A DNA stretch of 64,000 bases from Gibbula magus (GCA_936450465.1 OW388293.1:30695860-30759859), one strand, 5' to 3'. Positions 37,601 through 50,411 are shown, numbered from the stretch's first letter. Program-made: numbers and translations. The notes: a model not told the origin generated them from the sequence alone.

Positions 37601-40600
37601 TGACTGCATATAGGGTAACTCTATGTTATATATCAGATAGGGGCGTTTAGGTCATATGGTGTTTTTTTTAAAACAGGCTCTTTCTTGTATCTTGTAAAGG
37701 ATTGTATATGTAGATTGAGACATCTTGTCGGTCATAAAAACTCAGCTAACACTAAACCAGTCACTTCACAGAGGGCAAAAACCATCTAGCGGTACACAAG
37801 TGGTCTGAGCCTAGAGTTATTGCCCTTCGGGCATCACGTGACGTATTAGGGTTGATTTCATATGACCTTCAGAACGAATGTCACTTGCATTTTTGTAAAC
37901 CTTCAGTTTCAGAAGATGCATATTCTATTCCATATTGCAAGGCCAGATCAAAATTATTTTTATATTAATAAACACCAAAGATAAGTTATGTTTTTAAATT
38001 CATCAAATTGCCAAATAATGAAGAGATAACATCTCAAAGAGCTGAAATAGTTTCAAGACATTTCTTGCTAAAAGCTTAATTTAATTGTTCAATATGGTGT
38101 ACATCTAATTTCATTGATATTAGCAATTTATTATGAGAAAAGTTGTTGAGGAGTAAATGTACTGCCTTAAACAGAAACGGGCGTTGCAGAAGTTCTGCTT
38201 TAATAGCCATCCAAACTAGTCATACATGTTGCGTTTATCTGCTTCATTACATTTACCCAAGATTTACTTAATTAAGAAACAAAGAAATCTCAAACATACG
38301 TTTTTTGCTACAAATACAAATTTGCCGATTGGTTTGACGTCTATAACACAAACAAAAGTAACTTCTTTAAGAGGCATTTAGAAGTTGGTGATATGAAGAA
38401 TAAACAATTATATGGATTTACAACTTCTTTATTGCAAAGATATGCTACGTTTCGGTATAGATACTAAATATACACAAAAATATGACAGAAAAATAAGATA
38501 AGATTATGTCCTGCAAAATGTATATTATATAGCCCTCCGACTGTATTTCTACCTGTTGTATATCTACTTCATAATATTATCCACTTAATGTCAGTGTCAG
38601 ATTCGTGTGTATATATATTACACCTACTGGGCCAAGTTATGCTACGCAACGAACCTCTCAAATTAGTCACGGATGCAGTGTCGCCAAACGCCTACACTAT
38701 TTCGGTAAAGCATGACAATTTGAAAACATGCTGAATGAGAAAGGTCATTTTTCTCATATGAAGCGATTGAAACCCATAATTTTACCTCAATCTGTATAAT
38801 ATGAGATAATGTTTAATTCTGCTTTGATATAATTTAAAATGAATTAGAAAAATACAAAATATTCAAAATTGCTAAACCATATAAAAGCGATAAAACCACA
38901 TTTTCACAATATAGTTTGGGATAAAGGTTTAATACTACTTTGATGTAATACAAATGAATTAGAAAACTTCAAAAATATCAATAAATATAAAACATCTTAA
39001 AGGAAGCGTTGAAACAAGGTTTTACTGATCATGGTTTGAGATTGAATGGATGCAAAGACTGACTGAATCATGTTTAAGACTTGAATTGAATAAGGAATGC
39101 TTATATTGTGAGAGTCGCCATCTATATTAGCTTTAACCAATCATAATTTTAAACGTTAAAACTATCCACACATTGGAATTACCAAGACGATCTAAAGCCC
39201 TAATTATTTTCCCATATATACGAGATTAAGGAATGTTCACACTAAAATAACACCGACCAGACTTCTACCACGTAATGCTCACGATCAGTATAAGATACAT
39301 TGAATAGTTACATTTTAATAGCCTTTATAAATATCTACTCATGACGTAATGCCTTTGATGTGTTGCGCAATGTACAGCAATTTACCTGTTCGCGAGACCA
39401 CGTGATTCTCACCTGTGCTGATCAACTGACCAATTGACTAACACAGGTGACTTCCACAACAGGTTACCCGAGTTGATTTATTGATCTTACCTGTACGTAA
39501 CGCTACGTCAGCATTGCCAGTGCTACGTTATCATAGCAATTATTCTTACTGGCATAAATCATTGTTAATTATTAGAGAAACGTGTTAACTATTATTTCAC
39601 AGGGGAGCGTTTAATTACTATATTATCTGTTATTTGAAAGAATGTTTGTATCTATCAGCTCTATCTATCAACTCTTATTGTTCTACCTTTTCCCCTTCTA
39701 ATATTACGTCATTGGAGTCACCTGTACAATACGTGATTAAACCCAGCATTGTTCCTCATTGCAAGTGTATTTGCTTATAGCTGAGAACAATGTTTGAACC
39801 ATTATTTCCCTGGAGCGTTTATCGGTTATAAGGAAACGTTTAAACCAGTATTTCACATCATCAGTGGTTACCTTTATTGACCTACCACTTAGTTTCACCT
39901 TCAACATTACGTCATTAGTTTACCTGTACAGTACGTGATCAACCCAATCTATGGCCTTGGATTATCTCCTTTATCAGAACTCTGAAAAGTGGTATTTCAC
40001 ACTGTTAACATGCTACCAGATTGTCTATACCTTTCAGTCTCACCGACATTAATACGTTGTTCTTCTCCTATGGGGATAAGAAAGTTAAGTATTTTGCATG
40101 AGAGGTTAATTATCTCTTTTTAAAGAAAATATGTGTATAGTGAACATGTGCCTGCCTCCTCAACGTATAACAGCCTGCATCAAATCAACGAATGTTTGTG
40201 CTAGTTATGGTTATAGTGTATCAGTCCCTTTTGGGCTGATAAATCCCGATGTCAACCGTGACAGAATGTGATAACATAATTTCTTAGGAGTCAATGTATC
40301 AATATCAATGCATCAGTTCTCTTCTTCGTTTTGAAAGAAAGTCGGCAAATGCCCTATACATGTATCATAACCTGTTATTTTTGTCAGAGTTGTCAGCGAA
40401 AAGAAAATACCTCATTATTGTATCCTCGTTTCATAATTCTTCAGTTTTATGAAAACATTGTCTACTTTCACGGCTGTCGAATGTTTTATCCTGGTGTCAA
40501 CGTATACTTTTTCTTAATAACTGCTCTGGACATTTGTTAGTTTGATCGTTGATCTTCAACATTGGTGTTTAACAGGTCACGTTGTTACGTTTACTCAAAA

Positions 40601-42781
40601 CAGATTTCAAGATTCATGCTTATATATGCATTTCCTTTATTTTACTGAAAATTAGTCGAGATACGTTTGCTGATATAATGAATATCCAGAAATTAAATTT
40701 GTTTCGAATTCATTTTAGTCCTACAAAATAGAATGCATTTCAGTTCATAAAAGGAAACAGAAGGAGAAACAAACAAAACTAGAAATATTTGAAATATTTA
40801 CAAAGCATGTTACAAACATTCCTTTCTCGTACACTATACAGGGGGACTGGGTGGTAGGGATGTTTTAAAAGCGAAGATTTATCGCTTCACTAGAACTCGG
40901 AGACGCCTCCACTCGAGAAAATACACTACCTTACAACGTTCTAGTCTCACTGAGTTCACTGCCCAAGAAACATAACGGTTGTTATGGGTTCAATGTTAAA
41001 TCTTTTACCAATAATTTGTCCACAATGTTTTAATGTGATAATTAAAATAGTATGCTCGTGCCTTCTAATAATAAATATATAAACTCAGTATCGTTTATTA
41101 AAGTAAAATGTCATCGGCAAATCTCGGATATTGGTAATTTTTAGCAACTCCAGATTTCATATTTGGCAAAAGAAGATCCTTGTCGTGATTCTCTACATAT
41201 ATGTAATAAAAAAAGACTTACATATTTAAAGAATGTAATTAAATTTTTCGAGAATAAACCGAAATATTTTATTTTCTTTTGAAATCTCACAAGTGACATC
41301 TTGTACAACGCTTTTTATTTCGAAAATTTAAAATCGAGGAAACGTCTTCAAAATCGTGTCTCTTTAAAAAGGAATTTTACATTTTAGGATATAATTAGAA
41401 GTTTAAATGTTAATGGTTTGAAAGCTGATCTTTATCGTGATTGATGTATATTAACTGCCATGGTGTAGAGTATAACACATATTTTCACCTATCATAACAG
41501 TACTTTACGAACGTGATGAAGTTGTGTCATAGAAATTACCATTTGGTTAATGAACGTGATATAATCGACTCGTGATAGTAAGTCTTATATGACGTGGTCA
41601 TGCAAAGTGGAAAGATTAATAACACGGGACGAACCTTTGTAATGTTAAATATCTTAAATAGCAGGACTATTTTATAGATACAAAACACTGAATTTAATAA
41701 TTGTTTGAACCATTCAAAATTTCGAAACTTGTGTGACACATTTTCGAACCACGTTATGAAAAGGATTCAAAGACGAATAAGATTTTTACTTAAATAATAT
41801 CAGACATCTTCAGTTTACACAGTTTTACACATACATGTATATATTTCATAGAAGCTAGACAATACAAAAGTTCATTCTTTATAACGAGAATAATTGACAT
41901 CAAGTTACGTTACATTGAGGTTACCTTACAATGGCTGACACGTCACATTAGCAATATAAGATACACACATAGTCTTATGCCAATATAATGTCCATGCATA
42001 TGAATACTTTTTTTTACATTTTGGGCGTTTTTAATTTCTTGAAATAGCATTCAAGTGGGACATAAAGATCCGGAAATAGACCGAGGGAACATAAAACGTT
42101 ATTAATAGCATGTCTGTTGGGGGGGAAGAGGACATTCGGAATGACACGAGGTACATTGTTCATACAATAAAGTTAGAATGACAACTTGGCAGGCGTTGTC
42201 GCGAAGTGAGGTTTCTTTGCATATTTTATACCAGGTAGATCTGGCAGTTTGTGGAAGCTTGCTTCTTCGTGTCATCTTCTATAATGTTCTAGAACATATA
42301 TGTTCGAAGTTGTTATGTTTTCAAGTCATAAAATAGAATTACCATTTTTATATTGAAACCAACATTTTCTATTTTTGACAATGTAAATATTATATTGAAA
42401 GCATGTTTAAAGAATGAAACTGAAACTGAAACTCTGTATTTTAAAAATTATTCTTTGCACTTTTTTCATGTAAAAAGTTCAAAGAATAATCTCCAAGGTG
42501 ACACAACATTAGAGAAGAAAAAATATTAACTGAAAATGAGGTTTAAAACGTGTTCAAGCAAAAACAAGGTAAAGGTCAATGTCACAAACTAAATGACAAA
42601 CAATCAAGCTTCAAACAAAGTAATTATTAAATGCAATCATCTCACCTGCAATGCCACTTATTGCGGCTGCAACTGCCACAGTGACAGCAATACAAATACC
42701 AAGATCTCTTTTTTCATCATCTTCAAGAACTTCTCTTCGGATTTCTGCGTCGTTTTCTTTCTTATCCTTTTTTTGTGACAT
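25618..42781 (-). CDS. Four-pass membrane protein, MS4A/CD20-like topology, function unknown
   Basis: Six minus-strand exons join in phase: 42646-42781 (ATG), 34671-34750, 27771-27827, 27482-27582, 26636-26765 and 25618-25881 (stop), 768 bases, 255 residues. All junctions are GT-AG. Predicted: acidic cytosolic N-terminus; TM1 about 27-53; TM2 63-85 ([17 protein letters not shown]); TM3 92-114; an outside loop 115-137 with Cys124, Cys133 and an N-C-T sequon at 123; TM4 138-164, Cys-rich; then a charged, probably helical tail ([13 protein letters not shown]) and a Ser/Thr/Pro-rich end. The short TM1-2 loop, Trp/Pro/Gly-rich TM2 and short TM2-3 turn recall MS4A/TMEM176 proteins, but this is topology only. 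Introns 1 (7.9 kb) and 2 (6.9 kb) are very long. The start codon is the first in-frame ATG of the exon; any 5' UTR exon was not located. Confidence 0.82.
26361..26485. repeat. (CATA)n microsatellite
   Basis: About 30 tetranucleotide units broken by two CGTA variants and one CTGTA. It lies in the last intron of the tetraspan gene. The reverse-strand MYVC-type ORFs are artefacts. Confidence 0.95.
27010..27092. mobile_element. 83-bp foldback with 9-bp target duplication
   Basis: Left arm TTCTCTTCCCACAGAGATTA then CACCCTTCATAT; right arm ATATGAAGGGAGTAACCTCT then GTGGGAAGAGAA; spacer about 15 bases. It is flanked by identical ATTAAACCA at 27001-27009 and 27093-27101. A 9-bp duplication is the size made by Mutator-like transposases (known), so a MULE-type origin is inferred. 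It sits in intron 4 of the tetraspan gene. Confidence 0.75.
27905..27975 (+). mobile_element. tRNA-derived SINE head
   Basis: A B-box match GGTTCGAGTCCCGACGGCGT is preceded, about 45 bases upstream, by an A-box-like TGGTCTAACATCTGTGG. The two arms do not fold into a full cloverleaf. It lies in intron 2 of the tetraspan gene. Confidence 0.45.
30954..31318. mobile_element. MITE family A, intact copy
   Basis: Perfect terminal inverted repeats TTTAAAGGGGCAGTAGCACG and CGTGCTACTGCCCCTTTAAA, with the next five bases (TTTTT/AAAAA) also paired. The 365-bp interior lacks coding capacity. This is the reference copy for the family and lies in intron 2 of the tetraspan gene. Confidence 0.9.
31848..32590 (-). 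repeat. Dispersed repeat (GCTCATC family), full copy
   Basis: On this strand it runs AATAGAGCCACTGGCTCTGT to GGCCTGATGAGCTAAA, the reverse of 9538-10139. Internal modules with CCATTGGCCAAGGAGTCTGC and GTGACCCCATTTGGGGTCAC are present three to four times. A GGACGGACGG stretch lies near the end. It sits in intron 2 of the tetraspan gene. Confidence 0.75.
33990..34105. repeat. Short AGAATCAGACA minisatellite
   Basis: About nine degenerate 11-12-bp units (AAAGAATCAGAC, CACAGACTCAGA). Intron of the tetraspan gene. Confidence 0.75.
34557..34650. repeat. (TA)n microsatellite with duplicated flank
   Basis: Two TA runs are separated by TTACAATAAAGAA, which itself occurs twice. It lies about 20 bases from the exon 2 donor of the tetraspan gene, on the intron side. 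Confidence 0.85.
34829..35215. repeat. Three degenerate ~135-bp tandem copies
   Basis: Blocks of the type GACATTATTAGGAWCGTCTA and CTGACGATTTTCTTGCAA recur three times, interleaved with ACCCTCT and TTTTTAAGAC. Divergence is high, so the duplication is old. Intron 1 of the tetraspan gene. Confidence 0.6.
35216..42645. other. Remainder of tetraspan intron 1
   Basis: No exon or transposase was recognised. Small local repeats are present: a 30-base duplication with CACTATTATGTTTCGCAATA at about 36465-36515; a diverged duplication near 38800-38990 (TTTGATRTAAT, ATGAATTAGAAAA); and CACCTGTACARTACGTGATY at about 39718 and 39915. ORFs here have no support. Confidence 0.5.
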
Positions 42782-45179
42782 GTTGCCTTGTCTTACTCAA
42801 CTGAAGTTATGTCTTATTCAAGTTATGGTATTGCTATCTCCAAGGGCCCGCGAGTGAAATCCCTACCGCTTGGTCGAACCGTAGTATAAGCACTGGTCCC
42901 GAAGGCGAACTACGGAGCCTCTTAACGTGTTTAGAACTATAGTCTGTTTCTCATTGTGATGACTATCTTGGAAGGGTTGATGTATCGGGCTTTGATTATT
43001 TTGTCATTATCGACTTTTTATCCCTCATCTTTGCACTGATCGGATCATTTCTACTCGACATATTTCCCTGATTTGTTGTAGTGTGTTTCACCTAAGCATT
43101 AAAGACGATTTTGAAGATGATGAAAGATATCAAGGAGTGAGGTTTTTAGCAACACGGAATATTTGTTCATCGTTATGAACGTTTTAAGATATTATATGTA
43201 TTATTGATCATGTCGACATAGAGCTTCCCCATTATTTAAAGTTAGGTTGTTGTGCAGACCTTAGTTTTCATGCTCCGTGGTTTGTAGGGTGATTTTGCAG
43301 ATGATCAGAAATCAATAAGACAAGAAATGTTTTTACAGAACAAAATTCTACTTTGTTTTTGTTATGTATTCTGTAAGATAGTACTTGTTTTTACAAACTG
43401 TTACCTATCCTTTAAAATCAATGAATTGGTGATATATAAGCAATAATCGAGTTATGACAAATTAGAATAAAGTATATGTTTATGAATTCCAACATTGATC
43501 AAATATTTCTGACTATAACTTCCATATATTTAAGTACAACTGGTATGCTGATTTTTCAAATTTAATAAAGAAACATTATTTAATTTGAAATACAAGTTGA
43601 CTATAATGTTCAGGAACTGTAAATTGCTTCACATCTACATTAACCTTTTATAAATAGTGAAACATGTTTTGCATGTCGTGTGTATACATCATTCAATGTC
43701 TTTCTAAATGTACAACTTTAACAAGTTATCCTTTAACTCAATATTCCCTATAAACAGATTTAAGTATTATGAATGTGAAAATTGGAATTTCACAAAGATA
43801 TGCTATTTGCTCTCGTTTTTTCATACCTCAAATTGTGATTCATAGTTCTGTGTGTCTGTGTGTCTGTATTCTTCACTTAAGCTTTCCTTATACTCTGAGA
43901 ATTTTTTTAATTTTAAAAACAGTTTTTATTTATTCTCAAATCTTTCTCTAAATTACTTTCAATATTTATACAAGTACTCTCTCTAAGACCTTGAGTATAG
44001 TGACTGAATTCATCGAAAATGACCAAAGAAAAATCAAAGACGAGATATAATCACAATACCCTCTCACATTTATTTAAGAATTTATTTTTCAGGAAAAAAA
44101 ATAGTTCCCACGAGTTCAACCATAATATGAAACGGACTATAGTGTCGTTGTGTTTTACGATATCACTCTTTCCCTGTCAGTATTCGCATTGTGAGTTGAT
44201 GAGGCTCTCTGCAATCGCACGTCCCCTGTGGTAAAATAGCTCACTTACAGTACCCTTGACACAGGCATATTACTGGTCGTTACACCACATCTTACATAAG
44301 GACAGACATTTTGCTTATAGTCATTCGTACCTGTAACAATATTATTACATTTATTGAACAGAGATGTGATTCCATGGTAACTTCAGAAGCTCGGGGTTCC
44401 CATTGTTATCTTGACTGACGGTTTCTAGATAAGGCGATTATTGGCTGGTCGAACATGTATCCCGACCATATGGAGAAGCGGAGTGTTGGTAACACACTGG
44501 TACTGTCCTAAGGAGATATTTTGGGTAACAACTTCTCAATGAGATCTCACTGTATTATTGGAACCACATATTCACATAGGAACTCGAAATCTTAATTAAT
44601 AGGGTGTAGATTTTTTACCTAAGTTTTATCTACGTTTTAATTACGACATCGAGTCCCTGTGCATATTCACTACGATATAAACCGTGTTACTTTTTCGAGA
44701 AGTACAAACTATTGAAAAAATGACATTTTAGTGCTAGTTGACTCAGTAAAGTGACGCTATAAAAGTGAAAGTAGTGCTTTCTTATCGATGACCGGACAAT
44801 GCACTGTTATGCGTCAAGAAGTCAGCCTCATTTTGGAAACTTATTTACAACAATCAAAAAGACAAATTTGGGTTGGTAATGTTTAATAGGCCGATAACTA
44901 TTGTACATGTAAATGGGACGTGTAGTTTCGGATTCTGCATATGTATAGGGCCGTTGCTTAATTTTCATTGGAGACAAGTTATTATAAGATAAATAGTTGC
45001 ATTTGTAAAATTTCCGGGATTCATTGTTTAAACCGACGGCGCTGCACAGTGGCGACGCACATCAACAGAGCTCTGACAAATCTTATGATATCTTATGTTA
45101 TTTCTGTGTTTTAAAGTGTTGACGTTTATGTGTTACTGTGTATGATCATCAACAACGGTATTCTGCAATGACATCTGCC
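42782..45179. other. Upstream region of the tetraspan gene, no gene seen
   Basis: Presumed promoter and 5' UTR of the minus-strand tetraspan gene lie within the first few hundred bases. At 42871-42930 a hairpin-like pair CGTAGT/ACTACG surrounds a GC-rich stretch. No convincing TATA box or ORF. Confidence 0.35.
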
Positions 45180-47604
45180 AATTTATCAGGCTTTTACCTG
45201 ACAATTATCGTGTTGAACCTTTGTTTTCAATTGGCACCGTCAGCATCACTGTCGCTAACGACGCTAACGACCATCAACATGGTCGCCTCGCTTACATACG
45301 TCATCAGCTGATGTCATTGGACGGGCATAGCGACGTAAGTACTTATCTCTCCAGCTTTCAGAGGAGTGCAGGAGGGAAGATTACGGAAAAAAGGATAAAG
45401 CAAGGAAACGGAGAAGAAAACGGGGAAGAAAGGGAGGAATCCGCCGCCGTGTGAGAGCCCAAAATTTCGTCCGCCACTTCCAACACTACTTCTGTCAAAC
45501 GTAAGATCTTTAAGAAACAAACTTCCTGAATTAGAGGCAAGTGTTTCGTATTTACATGAATACAGAAAGAGCTGTGTATTGTGCTTCACAGAAACATGGC
45601 TCAATGACAGTATTGAAAACCAATCGCTATCACTAGCGGGATTTGGTGAGCCCATTCGATCAGATAGAGATGTGGATGCCTCGGGAAAACATCATGGAGG
45701 TGGTTTGTGTATGTATGTAAATACAAACTGGTGTAAACAGTATGTTATAAGGGAATCAGTATGTACACCGAACATTGAACTGATTTCAGTGTCTTTAAGA
45801 CCTCATTATTTCCCGCGAGATTTCGGTCAATTATTCCTTGTTCTGGTGTACATTCCGCCCAGCGCCGATACAATTTAAGCTTCATCTGAATTCCTTTTCA
45901 AACATGTGCAAAACCTCGAGAATATATCCCTGGATGCCCCTAAATTTGTGTTAGGTGACTTTAACAAATGCTCTATGAAGTCTACTCTGCCTCACTATGA
46001 ACAATATGTGAGTTAACTGTCTAACTAGGAGGAATAAAACCCTGGATCTGTCTTATGGCAACGTCAAGGGAGCCTACAAAGCAATTGACAAACCCCCACT
46101 TAGAACTTCGGAACCATAATACAGTGCATCTCCTTCCGTGCTACAAACAGAACATTAAGACATGAAAGCCTGAAGTAAAGACTATCAAGTCCTGTGACTC
46201 AGATTCCATTCAACAATTACAAGGCTGTTTTGAATGCACAGACTGGGATACACTGATGGCCGATAGCACCGATCCTGATCAGCTGACGGACACTATTACA
46301 AGTTATATAAACTTTTGTGTAGATTCTATAATACCAAGTAAAACCATAAATATTTTCCCAAACAATAAGCCGTGGGTATCAAAAGAAATGAAAAGCCTTC
46401 TTAATAGGAAGAAAATAGCGTATTGTAAGGGGGATTTATCAGAAGTTAAAAATGTCCAGAAAGATATTTCCTTACAAATAAAGAAGTGTAAAGAAGATTA
46501 TAGGAACAAAGTAGAGAAGGAATTTTACTGCGGTAACTCTTGGAAAATGTGGAATAGTTTGAAGGCCATGATTTGAAATGATAAGAAGAGAGAAGGAGTC
46601 GCTACATCTGACCCTAAGTCCTTTGCTGAAGACCTTATTTCCTTTTATGCTAGATTTGATACCAGGGATTTTTCAGATGAATTAAAAAATGAACTTGATT
46701 CTTCAATTTTCATAAATACCGCAAATGACCTCAAACTTAGTGTGGAGAATGTAAAATCATGCTTTACTAAAATTAATATACGTAAAGCTTCTGGACCTGA
46801 TAATTTAAAAGGCATTGTGCTCAAGTCATGTGCTGACCAACTCGCCCCATTTTTTTGCAAGCTGTACTCTCTTGATGCTCATGAAATACCGAAGATATGA
46901 AAAGATTCCACAGTGATTCCAGTTCCTAAACGATCTAATTTAGACCAAAAGAACTAAATGATTATAGACCTGTTTCCCTCACGTCAGTGGCCATGAAATG
47001 TTTTGAGAGGTTATTGCTTCCCGTTTTATTACAGAGTATGAATGATATTTTGGATCCATTGCAATTTGGCTATCATGCAAAGCGTGGCGTGGAAGATGTC
47101 ACTCTAACTGTGTTGAAGAAATTGTATAATCATCTTGAAACTCCAAAATCTTATGCCCGAATCTTATTTGTTGATTTCTCATCAGCGTTTAATACAATCC
47201 AGCCCCACCTTCTTGTCCGTAAACTCATAAACTTGAGTGTCAGTCCCTCTATCATAAAATGGATAAGTAATTTTCTGACCAACAGGACACAGTCTGTTCG
47301 TGTCAATGATTGCAAGTCTTCAACTGTTACTATCAACACTGGTGCTCCTCAGGGATGCGTGTTGTCACCTTTGTTATTTATTACATGTACAAATGACTGT
47401 ATGGCACAAGATCCATCCTGTTCAATTGTGAAGTTCGCGGATGACGCGGCACTCATTGCTCTATTGAATAATAATTCTAATGAAGATGGATATCGATCAG
47501 ATATTTCTAATTTTACAGATTGGTGCCAGATAAATTTTCTTCAAATAAATGTTAAGAAAACAAAGGAAAAAATATTTGATTTTAGAACTAGAGTTAATCC
47601 ATGC
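45180..47604 (+). mobile_element. Non-LTR retrotransposon (Rex1/CR1-like), 5' and RT part, decayed
   Basis: Translated pieces in changing frames line up with the ORF2 of Rex1/CR1-type LINEs. A basic leader (ARKRRRKRGRKGG) lies near 45390. The endonuclease start (LLLSNVRSLRNKLPELE, CFTETWLND) is at about 45480-45620, and VLGDFN at about 45950. A linker with NNKPWVSKEMKSL is at about 46356. The reverse transcriptase runs 46930-47600 with DYRPVSLTS, LFVDFSSAFNTIQPHLL, GAPQGCVLSPLLF and the catalytic FADDAAL. Stops and frame changes (for instance near 45876, 46010-46250, 46574 and 46950) show it is dead. Family placement is from recalled motif layout. It breaks off at GAGTTAATCCAT and resumes at about 50510. 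Confidence 0.88.
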
Positions 47605-47795
47605 TGATGACGTCACTCTATTGTGTTAACAGTGGATTATTCTTAAGAATCTACTGAGCATTGACTAATCCAGTCAGGAGGGGTGTCAGGTTTTGACATT
47701 TTCGTAATGGCACACCAAGTAATTTGTTCAAGAATGAGGTATTTTGTCTTAGTGAATCTGTTTACAATCTTAAAATATCTCAATATTTTTGTAAT

Positions 47796-47880
47796 GTCTG
47801 ACCCGGGAATCGAACATGTAATCCTTCGTCTGTTACGCAGCGCCCTAATCTATTAGGCTACCAGGCCTGCTGGTAATCAT
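47796..47880 (-). mobile_element. tRNA-derived SINE head
   Basis: On the - strand: GCCTGGTAGCCTAATAGATT (A-box-like), then about 35 bases on GTTCGATTCCCGGGTC (B box). Spacing fits a tRNA, but the T and acceptor stems do not pair fully. It could be a tRNA pseudogene or SINE; no repeated tail was found. Confidence 0.5.
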
Positions 47881-48239
47881 GAGATTGTTTGTCAGTAAGA
47901 TCCCTGCATTCTAAACAAGACTGGTAAAGTGTGAAACGCATGGGGATCATGCTGAAACACATGAAATGCAGGAGTTTGGCTGTCAAAAATCGCGTTTAGC
48001 AATTAAACACCACCGTTACATGTTTAATGCTATACATGTTTAGGATAGTGCTTAATAGTTAAACACAAGAACGATATTACATCTGTTATTAAAACATGAA
48101 TAGCTTTTAAACACATTTCTAAACGTGTTTAGACAGACATTGCACCAGTGGCTAAACACTTTCCTAAACATGTTTGAGAATTTCCCCAATGGGTCGGATA
48201 ACATTGGTCAGTTTGGGCGGGAGAGTTAATTAAGAACAG

Positions 48240-49870
48240 ATGTGTTACCCTGTCGCCGCCATATTTCGCCAGCATCCTCTTGTCTATTTACACGTTGTTG
48301 ATGCACGCGTTTCTGGTCATTCACATGAAGACAAAAGTTGATGCTACTGCGAATATATGTCTCTATGTTCCCTGAACGACACAATTATGGTTCCAACCAA
48401 GACTTTGAAAGGTAGGTTCATTTGAGATTTCACAACGTCGTCCGATTGCTTTCTATGTTGATTTCATTTGTCAAAGGAGTTTGTAACAAGTCATTTAACG
48501 TACGTATATTATATGTTTAGCACCAACAGTAACATTAATATTTAAGTAATATTTGTTATTTATATAAATGATATATATGAGGGTTGTGACAATGTTTATA
48601 GATCTAACATAAAGTAATATCCATAAACCACATGTTACTATCACATTCCAGTGTAGTGAGGTTTGATTAGTGTGACTGGTTGTGTTGAATTACTTGAATT
48701 AAGATGTGTAATAAGGGTATAGACGTTTAACAATTGTATTTACTAAATAAGTTCTGAAAGAAGCATATGACAATATGTTCATTAAATACTTGGTTGATGC
48801 TCATATAGCTCATTTAGGACCAGACCAGTATATTTAGATGTATGTATGTTATGCAGTTGGAGAAGAAGTTTTCCTGATGACATTCTGCCTTGACAAGAAG
48901 GATGCTGTGATGGAGAAATAGGAGAAACTGTATGCATTCACTCAGTTGTGGTCAGTAAATATTAAACTAAATTCCTTTATGTAAGGACTTTCACAAATGA
49001 ACTGTATTTAAGTAATATATAGACTATTACTTTTCATTATAAAGACCAACTATTGTATAAATATACTTTGGTAAAAGATTTGCTTGTATCTGCCATTTTA
49101 TTCTGACTTTTTATACTAATTTTTGCCCTTTTTGTAGGAAACAAGAACTGACAGAATCAGTTATTACAAAACGTTGAAGTCCCACTAAAATACATTAAAG
49201 TTTTTTAAAACTGATTTCATCACTGGATTTGATGTCAGTTGATTTTGTACAACCATTTGTATATACCCAAATGAGTTACTCTATGACATGTTTCACTTTA
49301 CTTCCTTTATAAAACTGTTTTCAGGAGACACGATATGTTCATAAAATGTGTTATTGTTTTGTCATGTTGCATTACGACGGTAAATTTAAAGTTTCTTCAT
49401 TCATGTTACAGGTGAAGGATGCCAAAGGAAATAAAATGCAGTTTACAAACGACCTTCCTGAATCTCAAATACCTTCCAAATCCTTGGATTTAATACAGAT
49501 GTTTTAAAGGGAATAAACTACAAAAAAAACTTGTTGTGAAAATGTTATGTTGGAAAAAATCCAGAAAGCACCCAAACCTATTTTAAAGGATGTATTTAGT
49601 TATTAATTCATGTACAGAAAATCAAAAATTGTTAAACAATGTCGCTATATTGCCTTGATTCTAAAACCAATTTTAAAATATTTGTGTCTGAAAATTTAAC
49701 TGCCAAGTGAACATTGTCCAGGCATATATTTTATCTTAAGATACCTTTTATCCATGTATAGTATGAGAATAATGATTATCTTATAAATACAATATTTGGT
49801 AATTTGGTAATAGTGTTCTTGGTGTATATGGTTATTTTATACATAATTTTTAATAAACCTTTTCGAGGAA
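48240..49870 (+). ncRNA. Possible three-exon spliced transcript inside the insertion
   Basis: A GC-rich start with GTCGCCGCCATATTTCGCC (YY1-like) precedes a donor AAAG|GTAGGT at 48412. The next acceptor ends at 48856 (TATGCAG) and a possible donor is GTG|GTCAGT at about 48951. A third exon could follow the acceptor TTACAG at about 49411 and end past AATAAA at 49852. Joined at 48411/48857, an ATG at 48387 reads 29 residues (MVPTKTLKVGEEVFLMTFCL...) to TAG at 48919. Exon 3 has its own 32-codon open stretch (VKDAKGNKMQF...). No homology recognised; a long non-coding RNA or captured gene piece are both possible, and chance is not excluded. Confidence 0.28.
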
Positions 49871-50411
49871 TTCCTATTTTGAGTCATTATTTTCTTAAAA
49901 GAGGTTAATGTAGACCATATTATGTCTTGTTTGATATAGTTTTTAGTAGTAGTACTACATTAGTAGTAGAATGTTTTGGCGATGACTGTGTAACATTGAA
50001 ACTTGTAACTGTTTTCAACAGCCACTGGTGATTTGATATAGCATTTTAATTTAAAAGATATACAGTTGGTCTTCATTGATTTAAATATTTTGTACATTTG
50101 CAATGCTTTCATTTTCAGGCGTGTTGGATTATATGGTTTTGTTTTGGTTGAAAGCTAAACATAATACTAAGCGCGTATGTTTACATCCTAAACACCATTT
50201 TTACAGTGTATCGCTTTGCGTGGAAGATTTGCGCCATGCACGTGCGTGGAAGAATCCATTTCATAAGGGTCGAAGCTACGTGTACCATATCCGATGATTG
50301 GGCACCGAAATTTGCAAAATAATGTTTTTGGGGGTTACATAATTGAAATGTATTGTCTATAATGCTAGATAAGCACATATGCATGTTTCGTGACGTCATA
50401 CATGGATTAAG

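Larger units (their letters stand above)
47594..50410. mobile_element. 2.8-kb insertion with inverted ends, splitting the LINE
   Basis: The left end TTAATCCATGCTGATGACGTCAC and the right end CGTGACGTCATACATGGATTAA are inverted copies (10 + 10 paired bases around a short indel). LINE coding sequence stops at the left and resumes about 100 bases past the right end. Inside are a SINE-like segment (47796-47880), a block of TAAACATGTTTA-like words (48000-48180) and a possible spliced transcript (48240-49870). No transposase was recognised, so it may be non-autonomous or a composite. Confidence 0.55.

Noticed and set aside
45221..45454. Separate gene for the ORF ending GEENGEEREESAAV
   Set aside because: It is the 5' part of the LINE ORF2; the adjacent frame carries the basic leader of the endonuclease protein.
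47796..47880. Functional tRNA gene
   Set aside because: A and B boxes are present but the acceptor and T stems do not pair; treated as SINE or pseudogene.
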